Positions 12,298-23,096 of a stretch of 64,000 nucleotides of DNA are shown one piece after another. The translations under genes were made by a program, and so were the position numbers. The notes below the pieces were generated by a model that was not told the DNA's origin, ran no database searches, and was given only the letters and a program-made list of their open reading frames with translations. Every line of letters begins with the position of its first letter. The first letter of the stretch is position 1. This stretch comes from Boswellia sacra (taxonomy: Eukaryota > Streptophyta > Magnoliopsida > Sapindales > Burseraceae), in contig SNVD02013154.1 in assembly GCA_013180625.2 (NCBI GenBank), positions 682,001 through 746,000 on the forward strand, given 5' to 3'.

Positions 12298-12929
12298 GAC
12301 TCATGTTAGTGTCACTACCTTTGAGCTTGTACCATTGAATTGGTGTAAAAGGAGACTGGCCCGAGGGAGCATCTCTCGCTTGAAGGAGCCCAAACCATTG
12401 GACCCTTGAGACTCAAGTCCAAGTAGATGACTTTAGAAATTTTCAATAGGATGAATATCCAAAACCCATGTTGAAATGCATGTCTATGGATATAAATTTT
12501 TCATGATTAGAATAATATCAACTTGAAACCTCATGGAACAATGAACAAATGCCACATGTCAAGTCAACCATAAAATAACAAAATAGGAACATGTGCCATG
12601 AGTTAAGATTATTATGAAGTTTTGAAAACCATGTTATGATAATCATGAAAAATCTAACATCAACATGAATGTTAGAATTAGGAGGGAGAATCTCACATTT
12701 CCATATCCCATGATGATGACTTGGGAATGACACCAAAAATCCTAGGAAAAGAGACTTGACCTCACATGTATGGGAGGAATAAGGTTGGAAGGCTGAAAGT
12801 GTGTCCATGCCCTTATATGAGCATGTATCGTATCATTTATACACGCATGCATGGTATTAACACTTTTGTTTTGTAGCCATCATTGCTTAGGTTAGACAAG
12901 GTGGTCGTTTGATAAGACAAGAAGACGAA

Positions 12930-13383
12930 ATGGCATCACCCAACAACAACAATATTGAGATGGCTCAAATGAGGGTTGACATCACCTCGCTCTAACAACA
13001 AATGGTCCAACTTATTGAATAACTCCAAAATGAGCCTAATCGCATGAATTAGTTGCCACCCGAGGGTAATGGTGGTGGTGATGGTGAGACTAGTCGAGGC
13101 AGAAATAGGAAAAAAAAGTCCAATCAAGCACGAAGAACCTGAATCGGTCAAACAGTTGGCCAAAAACATAGAAAAGGTCTAGTCCCTTTTGAAGAAGAAG
13201 GGGCTGAAGGGGGTCAAAGACCTAGATGACATCTTGCTTATGAGAGACCAAGATTTGCCTCCAAAGTTTCATCTACCAGACTTGCCAAGGTTCAATGGAG
13301 AAGCGAATCCCAAAACAAATTTGAGACAATATCTAGCCATCATGGCCACCACTCCTTTAACGAAAGAGCACATTTTATTATGA
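12930..13383 (+). pseudogene. decayed gag of a Tat/Ogre-like Ty3/gypsy element
   Basis: From ATG 12930 a gag-like frame (MASPNNNNIEMAQMRVD...) contains stops at about 12993, 13020 and 13050. After a frameshift the 13189-13383 frame contains PPKFHLPDLPRFNGEA followed by an LRQYLAIM block. This resembles the start of the capsid domain in Ty3/gypsy gag proteins (P-x-F-x-G, H/N-L-R-x-Y). It lies downstream of a Tat-type LTR end and PBS in the right order and strand. Nothing beyond gag is visible: the frame ends at 13381-13383 and the DNA downstream is unrelated AT-rich sequence. Confidence 0.6.
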
Positions 13384-15261
13384 CATCATACATTTAACCA
13401 GTTAAATCTGCCCATGTCAACTGCAAAAGTTAATGTGCTGATCGATTTATTTTGGTTTTATCGTATTAGGCAGAAAATTTATCAACACAAACTAGCATAA
13501 TTATGATATGAAGAATCTGGAAGAGAAAATATGGATGGTGACATATATGAGGTCCCTTGGAGATTTCACGGGATTCTAGATGGCTCTGGAAAGTGAATTG
13601 TTGCCATGCAGGGAAAGATTTAGCTTTTGAGAATTTGGATATTTGAATTGGGTTGCGATGGGATTGTATAGGGTTTTGGAAGGCTAGATTGTTGCTCTAC
13701 ATGGAATGATTAACTTTTGAGGACTGAATTTTGCCCTGCAAGGAATGATTAGCTTTTGGGGTGTTTTCAAGATTGAATTTAATAATAAATTGGATTGAGT
13801 TCAAACCTGAGAGTATACATATGTGACATATTAGCTATTTTGTGCTTTGATATGTGTTGTCAAGCACTCGCATTGAAATTGAAATTTACCAATTTTTACG
13901 AGTCTCATGTGCTGGAGATGTGCTTAATTTGTAATAAAGTGAGAAAATGAACACAAGAGAAATACATATACAAGGATTTTATAATAACAAAGCAAAAGAT
14001 CCCTTCTCCCCGGAGCATAGCTCCACATAAAGAAGATGTACAAAATACATCATACTTGATCACATCACAATCCGAATGGAGATTCGAAAGCTAGCACTTT
14101 GCTTGCTATCATGCTATGTCTTTTAATGTTCTCTGACAGAAAATGGAAGAGAGATATCAAGAGAGACAGTCTCATTTTCCTACCTAGCATCGTTTTGGCC
14201 TTGAAGTAGCAGGATGCAACAGCCTTAGACAGATGCTTTGATAAGTACAAAATCTGCTTACTGCATATAAGATATGGTAACAAGGGTTCATCAATAGTCT
14301 AACGAAAGAACAAGATCAACAGGCTGATATATTGTTAGGGGAGTAATCAGGGCCGTCCACAGTTAGTAAATTTTTCAATTCAAATATATATTTCTTTTCT
14401 TCTAATGATTTTGTCTTGTAATATAAAATATTCTTCTCATAATTGATATGGTTTGTCATAATGTTAGTTCTTACACAAATAATCTATTTTGCGGGTGAGT
14501 AATAAAAATTGCTTTTATGATATAAAGTACGATAATAGGCTATAAGTACTGCCAAAAGAATTACCTGAAAAATCAAAGCCTAATTCCTAAGAATTCGAAA
14601 TATGTGTCAAAGGAAGCTAGAATCTTGCATGCATATAACACTCAAATACAATACTAAAATTATTGCTTTAAATTCAGTTAGCTGGAAAGACAAAAAGACA
14701 CATTGAAACACAGCAATAGACAGTCTATAATTATATATCAACAGCTTGTTGACCTTGACAACTTTCCTTATTTGCAATTAAGCAAGGATCTAGGGGAGGT
14801 ATTTTTGTGGATCTATGCTGGAAACTAATAGGAGTAGGTTGGGCAACAAATAGCGAGTAATTGATTGAACGATAGCTTTTAGTTGAATGGAACTCTTGGC
14901 TCTAATATGTTAAATTCATCAGCCCGCTAGTTGAATCCATTTCTTAATAATTTATTGTTGAAGTCATTTCTCAATAACATGACAAGCATGTATACAATAA
15001 TGTAAAATAGCAGCAGATTCAACATAGACTTATAGAAATATAAGTTTGAATAAAGCAATCCTGAGCTCCATTTAATGCAAAGAAATTAATGTGTACAGTT
15101 TCGACTTTAACTTGCAAATTTATGGGCTTTCTACTAATCGTAGACTATGTCGAGGAGCGTGGAGAGCCGAGCTGTATCGCTTAATGAAGTCAGCACCATT
15201 TTGACTTTTTGATGATGGACGTTGGGAGCGGCATTGATTATAAGCTAAGAAAAATTTGTTC
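13384..15261. other. intergenic DNA, nothing recognised
   Basis: No convincing coding frame, repeat or element end. A 72-codon minus-strand frame at 14065-14283 is not recognisable. Confidence 0.5.
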
Positions 15262-15470
15262 ATGCATTCGCCGCGAGTGGTTCATGATAAATAATCAAAT
15301 TTATATAGTAAATAATTAGAAACATCAAAATTTAAAAATTTGTTAAATGGATACCTTCTTCCTAATATTATGACATATTGATTTGGTTTTATTTGTTTAA
15401 AATCTTTAATTTATATAGTAAATAAACGGCATAATAGCAATTCAAACTGATTCTTAATCTTGAATAAAGC
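15262..15470 (+). repeat. dispersed repeat, copy 1
   Basis: Matches the reverse complement of 19660-19915 over about 200 bp and of 17028-17165 over about 100 bp. Core blocks: GAGTGGTTCATGATAA, AACATCAAAATTTAAAA, and GGCATAATAGCAATTCAAA. No coding content. Class unknown; possibly a MITE or SINE-like family. Confidence 0.75.
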
Positions 15471-15716
15471 CAAAAGTTCTAAGTCTCAAGTCTACAATTA
15501 TGTGTTCTTAACCTCTAATTCTCCTAATCGCTGCACTTCTCCTTTCTAGGGAGTAGATATTTTAATTGAATTGCGCTTTAAAAAAAAACAATTTTGCATT
15601 TAATTTAAAACTGTTTGACGCCGTACTTGATATATGGTGTTAATTGAGATGAATGACAAAGTAGAGGAGTTTTTCGATCTTTGAATACTGCGTTTTTGTA
15701 TTAGTGCAAACCTCAA

Positions 15717-16437
15717 GGGCCCGTTTGGAAGACGGGCTTAGCAAGTCCAATCCTATGTTTGGTGTAGAGGTGGGACTGGACTGATAGTCCAAGTCAGTCC
15801 CACCTCCTTCCAAACCAAGACTAAATTAGTGGGACTATTAGTCCCACCTTATAAGGTGGGACTAATAGTCCCCAATTGGGACAAAATTTTTTATTTTTAA
15901 TTAAAATTAAAACTAAATAAAATAATAAATATAATATAACAATAATTTTTAATTATATTTAAATATTTAATAAAATCAATTTTGATTGTTTACTAAAAAA
16001 TAATGAAATAATAGTATGATATTAATATAAAAATAACTATTAAATTAATAATAAAAAATAAATATCATCTAATAATATTTAAATACTAATTATTAATAAA
16101 TTATTATATTTATATAAAATTAATTTTAATATAAAATATAATTTTATTATTATTTATATAGAAATATCAACAAATATTTAATATTTAGTTTTTATTCAAG
16201 TTCAATTTTAATAAAATTAAGTTAGTTTATTTTTTAAAATTATTTTCTTAAAAATTATTATCTATGGTAATAGTTCAGTCCCATATTACACCAAACATTA
16301 GACAATATTATTTAGTCCAATCCCATATGATACCAAACATAAGACAATATTACATAGTCCAATCCAGTCCAATCCTAATCCTAATCCCAATTTCAGTCCA
16401 GTCCAGTCCAATCCAATCCCTCCTCCCAAACGTGCCC
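15717..16437. mobile_element. MITE, 721 bp, with GGGCNCGTTTGG ends
   Basis: Ends GGGCCCGTTTGG and CCAAACGTGCCC form 12 bp terminal inverted repeats with one mismatch. Three-base flanks are CAA and TAA, close to the TWA targets of PIF/Harbinger but not exact. Subterminal AGTCCAATCC/CAGTCCAGTCC motifs repeat at both ends and the interior is AT-rich and non-coding. The superfamily is uncertain. Confidence 0.7.
15831..15872. repeat. perfect 42 bp palindrome inside the MITE
   Basis: Two 21-base arms, perfect and with no spacer, centred on CTTATAAG; each arm carries the subterminal motif GGGACTATTAGTCCCACC. It could form a cruciform or an RNA hairpin. Confidence 0.95.
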
Positions 16438-16443
16438 TAAGTG

Positions 16444-16956
16444 TAGGGGTGGCAATTTTTGACGCGACTCGTGAACACGACACGAACATGACACGAATAC
16501 GTTACACGATTAATAAATGGGTTGTGTTAGTGTTGAAGGTGTTCAACACGCCAACCCGTTTAATGACACGAATAATTAAATATATTTTGTACATTCTTAA
16601 TATGTAAATTCATTCAATGATATAAATTATAACCTACTTACAATATATATATTATAAAATTAAAATTTTTATACTATAAAATAAATTAATTTATAAAATA
16701 ATAAATTACGATGATTTTAATAATATTTTATACTAACAATGGTTTATATTCTAAAAATAATTTTAATTGATTTAAATATAGAGAATATAATATATTATGT
16801 ATAACTAAGTTAAATAATTAAGTAAATTATGCGAATTAAATATGACACGATTACGACACGTGGGTAACACGTTTAATAATTGGGTGGGTTTGGGTTTCAT
16901 GTTTTGACACGAATAATTAAATGGGTCGACACGACACGACACGATTGCCACCCCTA
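16444..16956. mobile_element. hAT MITE, 513 bp, with perfect 8 bp target duplication
   Basis: Perfect 13 bp terminal inverted repeats TAGGGGTGGCAAT/ATTGCCACCCCTA. Perfect 8 bp duplications CCTAAGTG at 16436-16443 and 16957-16964, diagnostic of hAT transposition. Both ends carry tandem GACAC/CGACACGA motifs; the interior is AT-rich and non-coding. The left duplication overlaps the last two bases of the 15717-16437 MITE, so this element inserted at that MITE's edge. Confidence 0.92.
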
Positions 16957-17027
16957 CCTAAGTGTAATCAAAGAATACTATACACCCATTACATGATTTT
17001 TTTTAGGTCATCAATATGTCATAATAG

Positions 17028-17165
17028 GGGTTTTATCAATTTAACAAAGTTTTAAATTTTGATGTTTTCTAATTATTTACTATACAAATTTAATTATCAT
17101 GAATCACTCAGCAACGTTCGTTTTAATTAATCAATTGAAAAGCTCATTTTTTGCGAGATTTTATC
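17028..17165 (-). repeat. dispersed repeat, copy 2 (partial)
   Basis: Reverse-complement match to 15262-15360 (blocks TTTTAAATTTTGATGTTT, CTAATTATTTACTAT and ATCATGAATCACTC). Confidence 0.7.
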
Positions 17166-19659
17166 AATAATTGACGATCCAAAAAGAAATTTAACATATT
17201 TCTTAAAATAAAATGAAGTATAATTTATCTTGTAGATGTATAGTGAAGTAAGTGACGTTTGATGATAAGTTATGGACTGTGTGTATTGTGTAGTCAGTAA
17301 TCAATCTCTTTTTATTTGATTATTTGCTCTCCTTTCATTACTTGATGGAATCATATAAATATAAAACAAAGGAGATCAGTATTAAGTTTATTAACCTCTT
17401 AAAATAAAAAATTATGGTTGAAGTGTTCAATCAACTCGAAGCCTTTAAAATTAAGGGTTTGTTGTTATTTCTTAATGCCCTGGATTTTTACCTAATTATA
17501 TGTAACAAGGCTCAAAATGGGGCTGACAAAAGCATGGGACAAACAAGTTAATTTTTATCAACACATCATCCGAAATTGTGGATGATTCATGATGAGACTG
17601 CGTAGATATAATTTTATTGCACTAAGAAGTTGTTGACACATATAATTAACTACGAAGTTTTGATCATGAAGCTTAATGATCATGCATGGTTATAGAAATT
17701 GTTTTACTGATATATCAACTTGTTCTATATTATCATAAAGAATTGACAATTGTGTTTTAGCTTTAGAGGTGGAAGTTAAGCATAAATTTTCTTTACGTAT
17801 GTAACCAAATTTACAGTTTCTTTAATTTAAAAGAGAGTTTTAATTTTGATTTATATAATTATTTTCAAGAAATTAACCAAAACAAATCCAATAGACTAGC
17901 CATGACGAGAGGTTGTCCTATTAAATTTCCATCACTTCATTTAATTCAACTACCCTATAAATCAATCAATAAGGTAGAAGTAACAAACCTAAGATTGCAC
18001 AGCTTTTAAAAGTTTATGATATTTGTAAAAGTTTCAGATTGCCATAGCCATTGAATTAAAAGCTACACAGATATAAATAACAAAGGTATGCAGTGCACTG
18101 ATAGCTAGGTTTAGGTTGGTCCTTCACAATGAAAGGCTAGCTTGTTGATGATGGACCCTACGGTCCTCACCATGCACAAGCCCCTAGCCATAAATAAACT
18201 TGCCGTGCATTGTCGAATACCAATCACCACCAGTGCTGCACCAGAGCTAGGAATTAATTTCCAGTTGTTTGAAGTCTTGTGTGGCTCCAGATACGAATCA
18301 AAGTTTTGTTACAGGATGCACCAATCTCTCTTAATCAATTCTGTTGGCATGTTGTGTTTATTGTGACTCTTTATTACGTCGGTTAGCATTTTGAATTTAA
18401 AATGTATTCAATGATCTTGATGTTAGAATAATCTATCCTATATTTTTTTTTCCTCAAAATTTTTGATGGTTTGTTTATGCCTTTTAATATAAATTTTTTA
18501 ATCTTTCAGAAATAAAATTCAAACTTGGCAAAAAAAAATTTAACAGAGAATATTGTGCAATTTGACAGAGTTTTCTTTGTTGTACGTTTTGTTTTGGTTT
18601 TTGTAGCTTCAAATCTTATCAGAGCAAACAGAAGTATATTAATAGTTTGTTTTATTCCTTGAAATTAAGGAATAACCTTTTCTTCATTGAAATTGAATTT
18701 ATTTCCTCTTTAGCCTATTGAAATTTGAAATTTTCCAATTCTGGTTGCATGTGGCTTTCAAAAAATGGTTACTTCAGAAGCGGAATTTTCCAATACTGAA
18801 ATTGATTTAATCAGAATAACGAAGAGGAAATCCCTTTTGACACCGAGCAGTGAGGCAAGTTTTGCCACTATTAATTGCACAGCAGACTACATGACGTAAG
18901 AGTGAGAAAATGTATAAGCTCAATTGTTGCAGTGGATGATATGGACATATATTCACCTGGTTCAACTACAGCTAAGACCTTGTCCATTTCTCAGTCAAAG
19001 GCTGCAAAAAAGTTTGCAAATCACGGGGAGAAGTTACAAGCGAATCAAAACGATGATGCATTTATTGATACTTAGTCTTCAACGTCAGTCTACTGCAGAC
19101 AGCTAGGGTAAATAGCAAGAGAAGGCAATGGGAAGCCATAACCAGCTTCAAACTTTATTCTTCGCTCGTTCAATCCAATAACAATTTAAGGGTTAGCTAT
19201 TAGCTAGTGCCTAGTTGCCCCATGTATTAGCTTACAACCAATTTGAAGAAGTTCACTAGTTTGTTTGCATTGTAATGTAATTTATTGATTCCATTGGATT
19301 TAAAATATCAAAAACTGAAGAAATTGGAAAAATTACTAGCTATACCCTCATCATCAGTAAAAATTAATTATGTTTACACAAATTCCTTTTAAGTTAAACG
19401 AAACTTGGTTTGCATTCTTTATTTAAATTTTTATTCAGTAACAAATTTTTAATATTTTAACATTTAAATTATATAATTCATAAGTTATTCATTTTTACCT
19501 AAAATTTAATGGTAACTAAGTAATCAGATAAAAAATTCTCTTTTTTAAATTTATTTATTTTTCACATAACTTTTTCTATACGATCGTGCAATGATGTCCT
19601 CGCTACCTCACCACAGTGTACAGTGCTGAAGTCGAAATCGTAAACGTCAATTTCTTTAA
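17166..19659. other. intergenic DNA with two short unidentified frames
   Basis: Frames at 18142-18366 (74 codons) and 18875-19075 (66 codons; contains DDMDIYSPGSTTAKT) have non-repetitive composition, but I recognise no domain, and there is no clear splice or promoter context. They may be fragments of a dead gene or chance. Confidence 0.35.
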
Positions 19660-19915
19660 ATTAAATGAAACATAGTTGGCTCTATTCAAAATAAATAATG
19701 ATTTGAATTGCTATTATGCCATTTATTTACTCTATAATTAAATTAAATATTTTAAATAAATAAAATGCAAATAGTATGTTGTAAAATTAGGAAACTATCG
19801 ACTTAACAAAGTTTTAAATTTTGATGTTTCAATTTTTTATTATATATAAAAATTTAATTAATTATCATGAACCACTCACGAAGCATTTTTTATTTTAATC
19901 AATTAAATCTCCTCC
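19660..19915 (-). repeat. dispersed repeat, copy 3
   Basis: Longest inverted match to 15262-15470, including CATGAACCACTC, TTTTAAATTTTGATGTTTC and TTGAATTGCTATTATGCC. Confidence 0.75.
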
Positions 19916-20767
19916 CTTCCTAGTTTTTAATTTAAGGCAGGAAAGATTTTTAGGCTATTGAAGTAGAGCTACAAGTCACATTTTTCTTAAGCAAGACTTG
20001 GAAAGCTTTTAATGTAAGACAACTCTAATTTGCTTTATCTAATTAATCAATAATGCCACCTCTTGCATAACTTTCCCATAAGGATTAAATTTGCTTTGCG
20101 AGATGCCTTTCTGGCACATTTACGATATTGGATAAACTTTTTCTCATTAAGAAAACCGGATTTTTGATGTTTCAGTTCAGTGCAGTGAAGCAGTGTAGCA
20201 TGCCACGAATTTCTTTAAGATTTGATCAATGTCTAATGGTGATGTGTGACATAATCTTGGCAGAATTAAATTTCTTAACATTGGCTTTCCTCAACCAAAA
20301 GCTATCTCATACTACATTATTTTGTTCCATTGTGGATAATTTAAACAAGGCATCAAATTTCATCTGCAGAAGTGTTTGCCATTCTAGAAGAGAAGGGAAT
20401 GTCTACCATTTAGACACCCTTGCAGTGTGCAGGCAAGGTTTGTTAGGGCAACAAAACTTGAAGTGTGCTTATGTGAGTGATGGCATAAGTAGTGCAAGGC
20501 AAGTATCCTAGCAGATGAGATTAGTATCCTCTTATCTCAAAACATTTAACTGGTTTTCATTTGAAATATTATAACACCTTGCAATATGCCTGATGAGGCA
20601 AGTGCCTTATTGGGCATTGTGAGAAGGATAAACAACATGAAAAATGTGCTTGAAAAGACAACAGTTTTAACTAATTTTTGGCCTTCTTATTGAACAAGAT
20701 TGCTAGTCATGACTTGAACAAATTATTGCTTATGTATCAATAACATTGATCTTTATTTCACTGGAAG
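19916..20767. other. intergenic DNA, one unidentified 127-codon frame
   Basis: The 20128-20511 plus-strand frame is the longest non-element frame in this part of the window. It shows no recognisable motif, has many Cys and Ser, and lacks obvious gene context. Probably non-coding. Confidence 0.35.
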
Positions 20768-22294
20768 TGACACATCCGAAAAAGGATTGTCTCCCAAGTA
20801 TAGGAGTGTCGAAGTAATAATCTCGGTGAGACCGAGGTCGATCCACGAGGAAGGGGATTTTAGCGTTACAAATTATAAGATAAGCAAATATGATATGAAT
20901 AATTCAAAGAAATGACAAGATAATATCAATAAATATGTAAGATGGTAGGTGGTATTACCGACCATTCAAATATAAAACAAAAAGCAAGAGGAGGTAAAAC
21001 CATCCATGGAAATAGGTGGTATAACCAACCATAGTAAATTAAAGAACAATTTCATAAGGTGGTAGAACCTACCATAGTAAATAAAATAAAAAGTTCATAA
21101 ACAATAGAATAATTAAAATACAAGAGGAATTAACACAATAACAATGAAGGCTAAGGTTAGGGGATCCGCCCTTGATATTTCAAATAAGGATAATTAACCC
21201 ATTTTAGTTATATGAATTATATTTGTTTCATTACCAATATTTATACCACTTCTTGTAAATGGGTTCAAGCATCCAATGTGCCAATCACATATGTCTACAA
21301 CAAATCAAGGTTCCTAACTAGATTCGTGTCGGTAAGGAAGAACCATACATCATCTAGAAAGGATCCAAGCATTTGATGTGCCAAGGATTGTCGACAATGG
21401 ATCAAGACCTCCACTTTACGAGTGGTGTCAAGATTGATTAAGAAATTAAATATAAATCATATTGAATAAACATTATAAGATTAAGATTATTAAGCACATA
21501 TTAAGGGTTAGAGAATCCTTATTCTCATATCAAGGGTTTCACCCTTTCACCTTAGCAAAAGAGAAATTAGAAGAACATTATAATAGAAAGAAAATAAAAT
21601 GCAAGAAAAAGGAAATTCATTAATAACATAAACACACAAAACACAATACAAGATCCTAGCCAAAGCCAAAATGTTCCAGCCAAGGCCAAGATGCCCTAAT
21701 GGGTCATAAGGAACCTCTATTTATAGATACATCTAGGGGCAAACTTGTCAAATTACAAGGACATAATTGTCAAATATTAGTTGTAAATATCTTTGACAAT
21801 TGGGATCATTAGGCACCGACTTTGACCATCAATTTTGATATCGAAATGTTGTGAATTTTAATCACATGTCTTCATGAAAGTTGTAGATATTTCTCTCAGC
21901 TTTCTAGAACATATTGATTTGCACAATTTGGATACGTATTTTGAGAGATACGGTCCAAATACTGAGGTCTGGTCAGACTGGACCGAGACTGTAGATGGGT
22001 TTACTTCAAGCCCAATTTTGGTCCACTAAGAGCCCGAATTTGATGATGCTTGTGAAATGCAATCTTGTAGACAATTGAATCAGCTTTCCAAAACATTAAG
22101 AATGGCACCATTCTGATCTATATATAGAGAGTTATGCCCATTTTACCAAACCTGTAACAAAACCAAAATTAAGAGAAATTAATTCCAAAGATGCAAATGC
22201 TACAAATATGCTTAAGTTGAGGAATTTAATGACACTATTAATGCAATATGATGAACTAAACTCTTATTAAACATGCATATTTAAGTGTTCATCA
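20768..22294 (-). repeat. probable solo LTR, 1.53 kb
   Basis: Starts TGACACATCC and ends GTTCATCA (TG...CA on both strands). Flanks GGAAG (20763-20767) and GGCAG (22295-22299) match at four of five bases, as expected for an aged target duplication. The block near 20800-20860 (CTCGGTGAGACCGAGGTCGA, then CCACGAGGAAGGGGA) resembles 3' ends of large plant Ty3/gypsy LTRs on the minus strand, possibly Athila-type. No internal gag or pol, hence a solo LTR. Confidence 0.6.
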
Positions 22295-22308
22295 GGCAGG
22301 TTCCGTCA

Positions 22309-22774
22309 TGTGAAGTGTAAGGTGTGAAGGCATTTTGCCTTTCACACTGCCTTCACACAATCCCACATTGGTGGGAAACAAATTAGAGGTGGGGAGGCTT
22401 GGCTATAAAATAAAGCCTCCTTCCCCTCTTACAAATGTACCAAGCTTATGTATTAAGCTTTTCTCTTCTTCCTCCCTTATAATCTCCTCCTTTCTAATTG
22501 TGAGAGAGATTGTAATATTTTTCTTCATAGTAAAATATTTTCGGTCTTGTCCCGTGGAGGTTTCCCTCAAATTGAGGGTTTTACCACATTAAATATTTGT
22601 GTCTTTATTTTATTTAATTGCCTTTAATTTATTTACTGTGGTAAGGCTGAGCCGCCCAAGTTATCTATTTTATTTATTGTGGAGGGCAGTGCCACCCAAA
22701 TTGTTATTTCTAACATAACAATTTGTTTCTTGTCTTTTATTTGAGTTGCGGTAGGAGTGTTCAATCTCCTAACA
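22309..22774 (+). repeat. 5' LTR of the copia element
   Basis: 466 bp, TGTGAAGTG...CTCCTAACA. A TATA box (TATAAAA, 22404-22410) is a plausible core promoter. At 22322-22358 GTGTGAAGGCA is followed by two copies of its complement, TGCCTTTCACAC (one extra base) and TGCCTTCACAC, giving two alternative hairpins. Confidence 0.95.
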
Positions 22775-22775
22775 G

Positions 22776-22787
22776 TGGTATCAGAGC
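22776..22787 (+). other. primer binding site, initiator tRNA-Met
   Basis: TGGTATCAGAGC one base after the LTR end. Confidence 0.93.
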
Positions 22788-23096
22788 AAGGTTGCGAAGG
22801 CAGAGCCAAGGGTTAGGACAGTGAGTGGTTACTTATATGGTTATATACATGTCTAGGAAAGCTTTGTCAAAAAGACGATAAGAGTCTAAGGAGACTGGAT
22901 TTTAAGTGGGACCGCTTGTGACCCCTCCAGTATTTCCTAGAAGCTTTCCTGGTGTATATTAAATCATACCGGCACTTACTACTATTCTTGATTACTGTTT
23001 AGCAGTGGTGTACGTATACGGATACTGTTACTGTTCACATATACGATACTATTCAAGATACTGTTCACATATACGGTACTGTTCACTGCAAGACAA

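Noticed and set aside
20128..20511. 127-codon frame as a possible gene
   Set aside because: No recognisable motif, no splice or promoter context, and it lies between repeats; kept only as a note in the region entry.
22335..22592. 85-codon frame, repeated at 27096-27353
   Set aside because: It lies in both copia LTRs across the TATA box and hairpin; chance frame.
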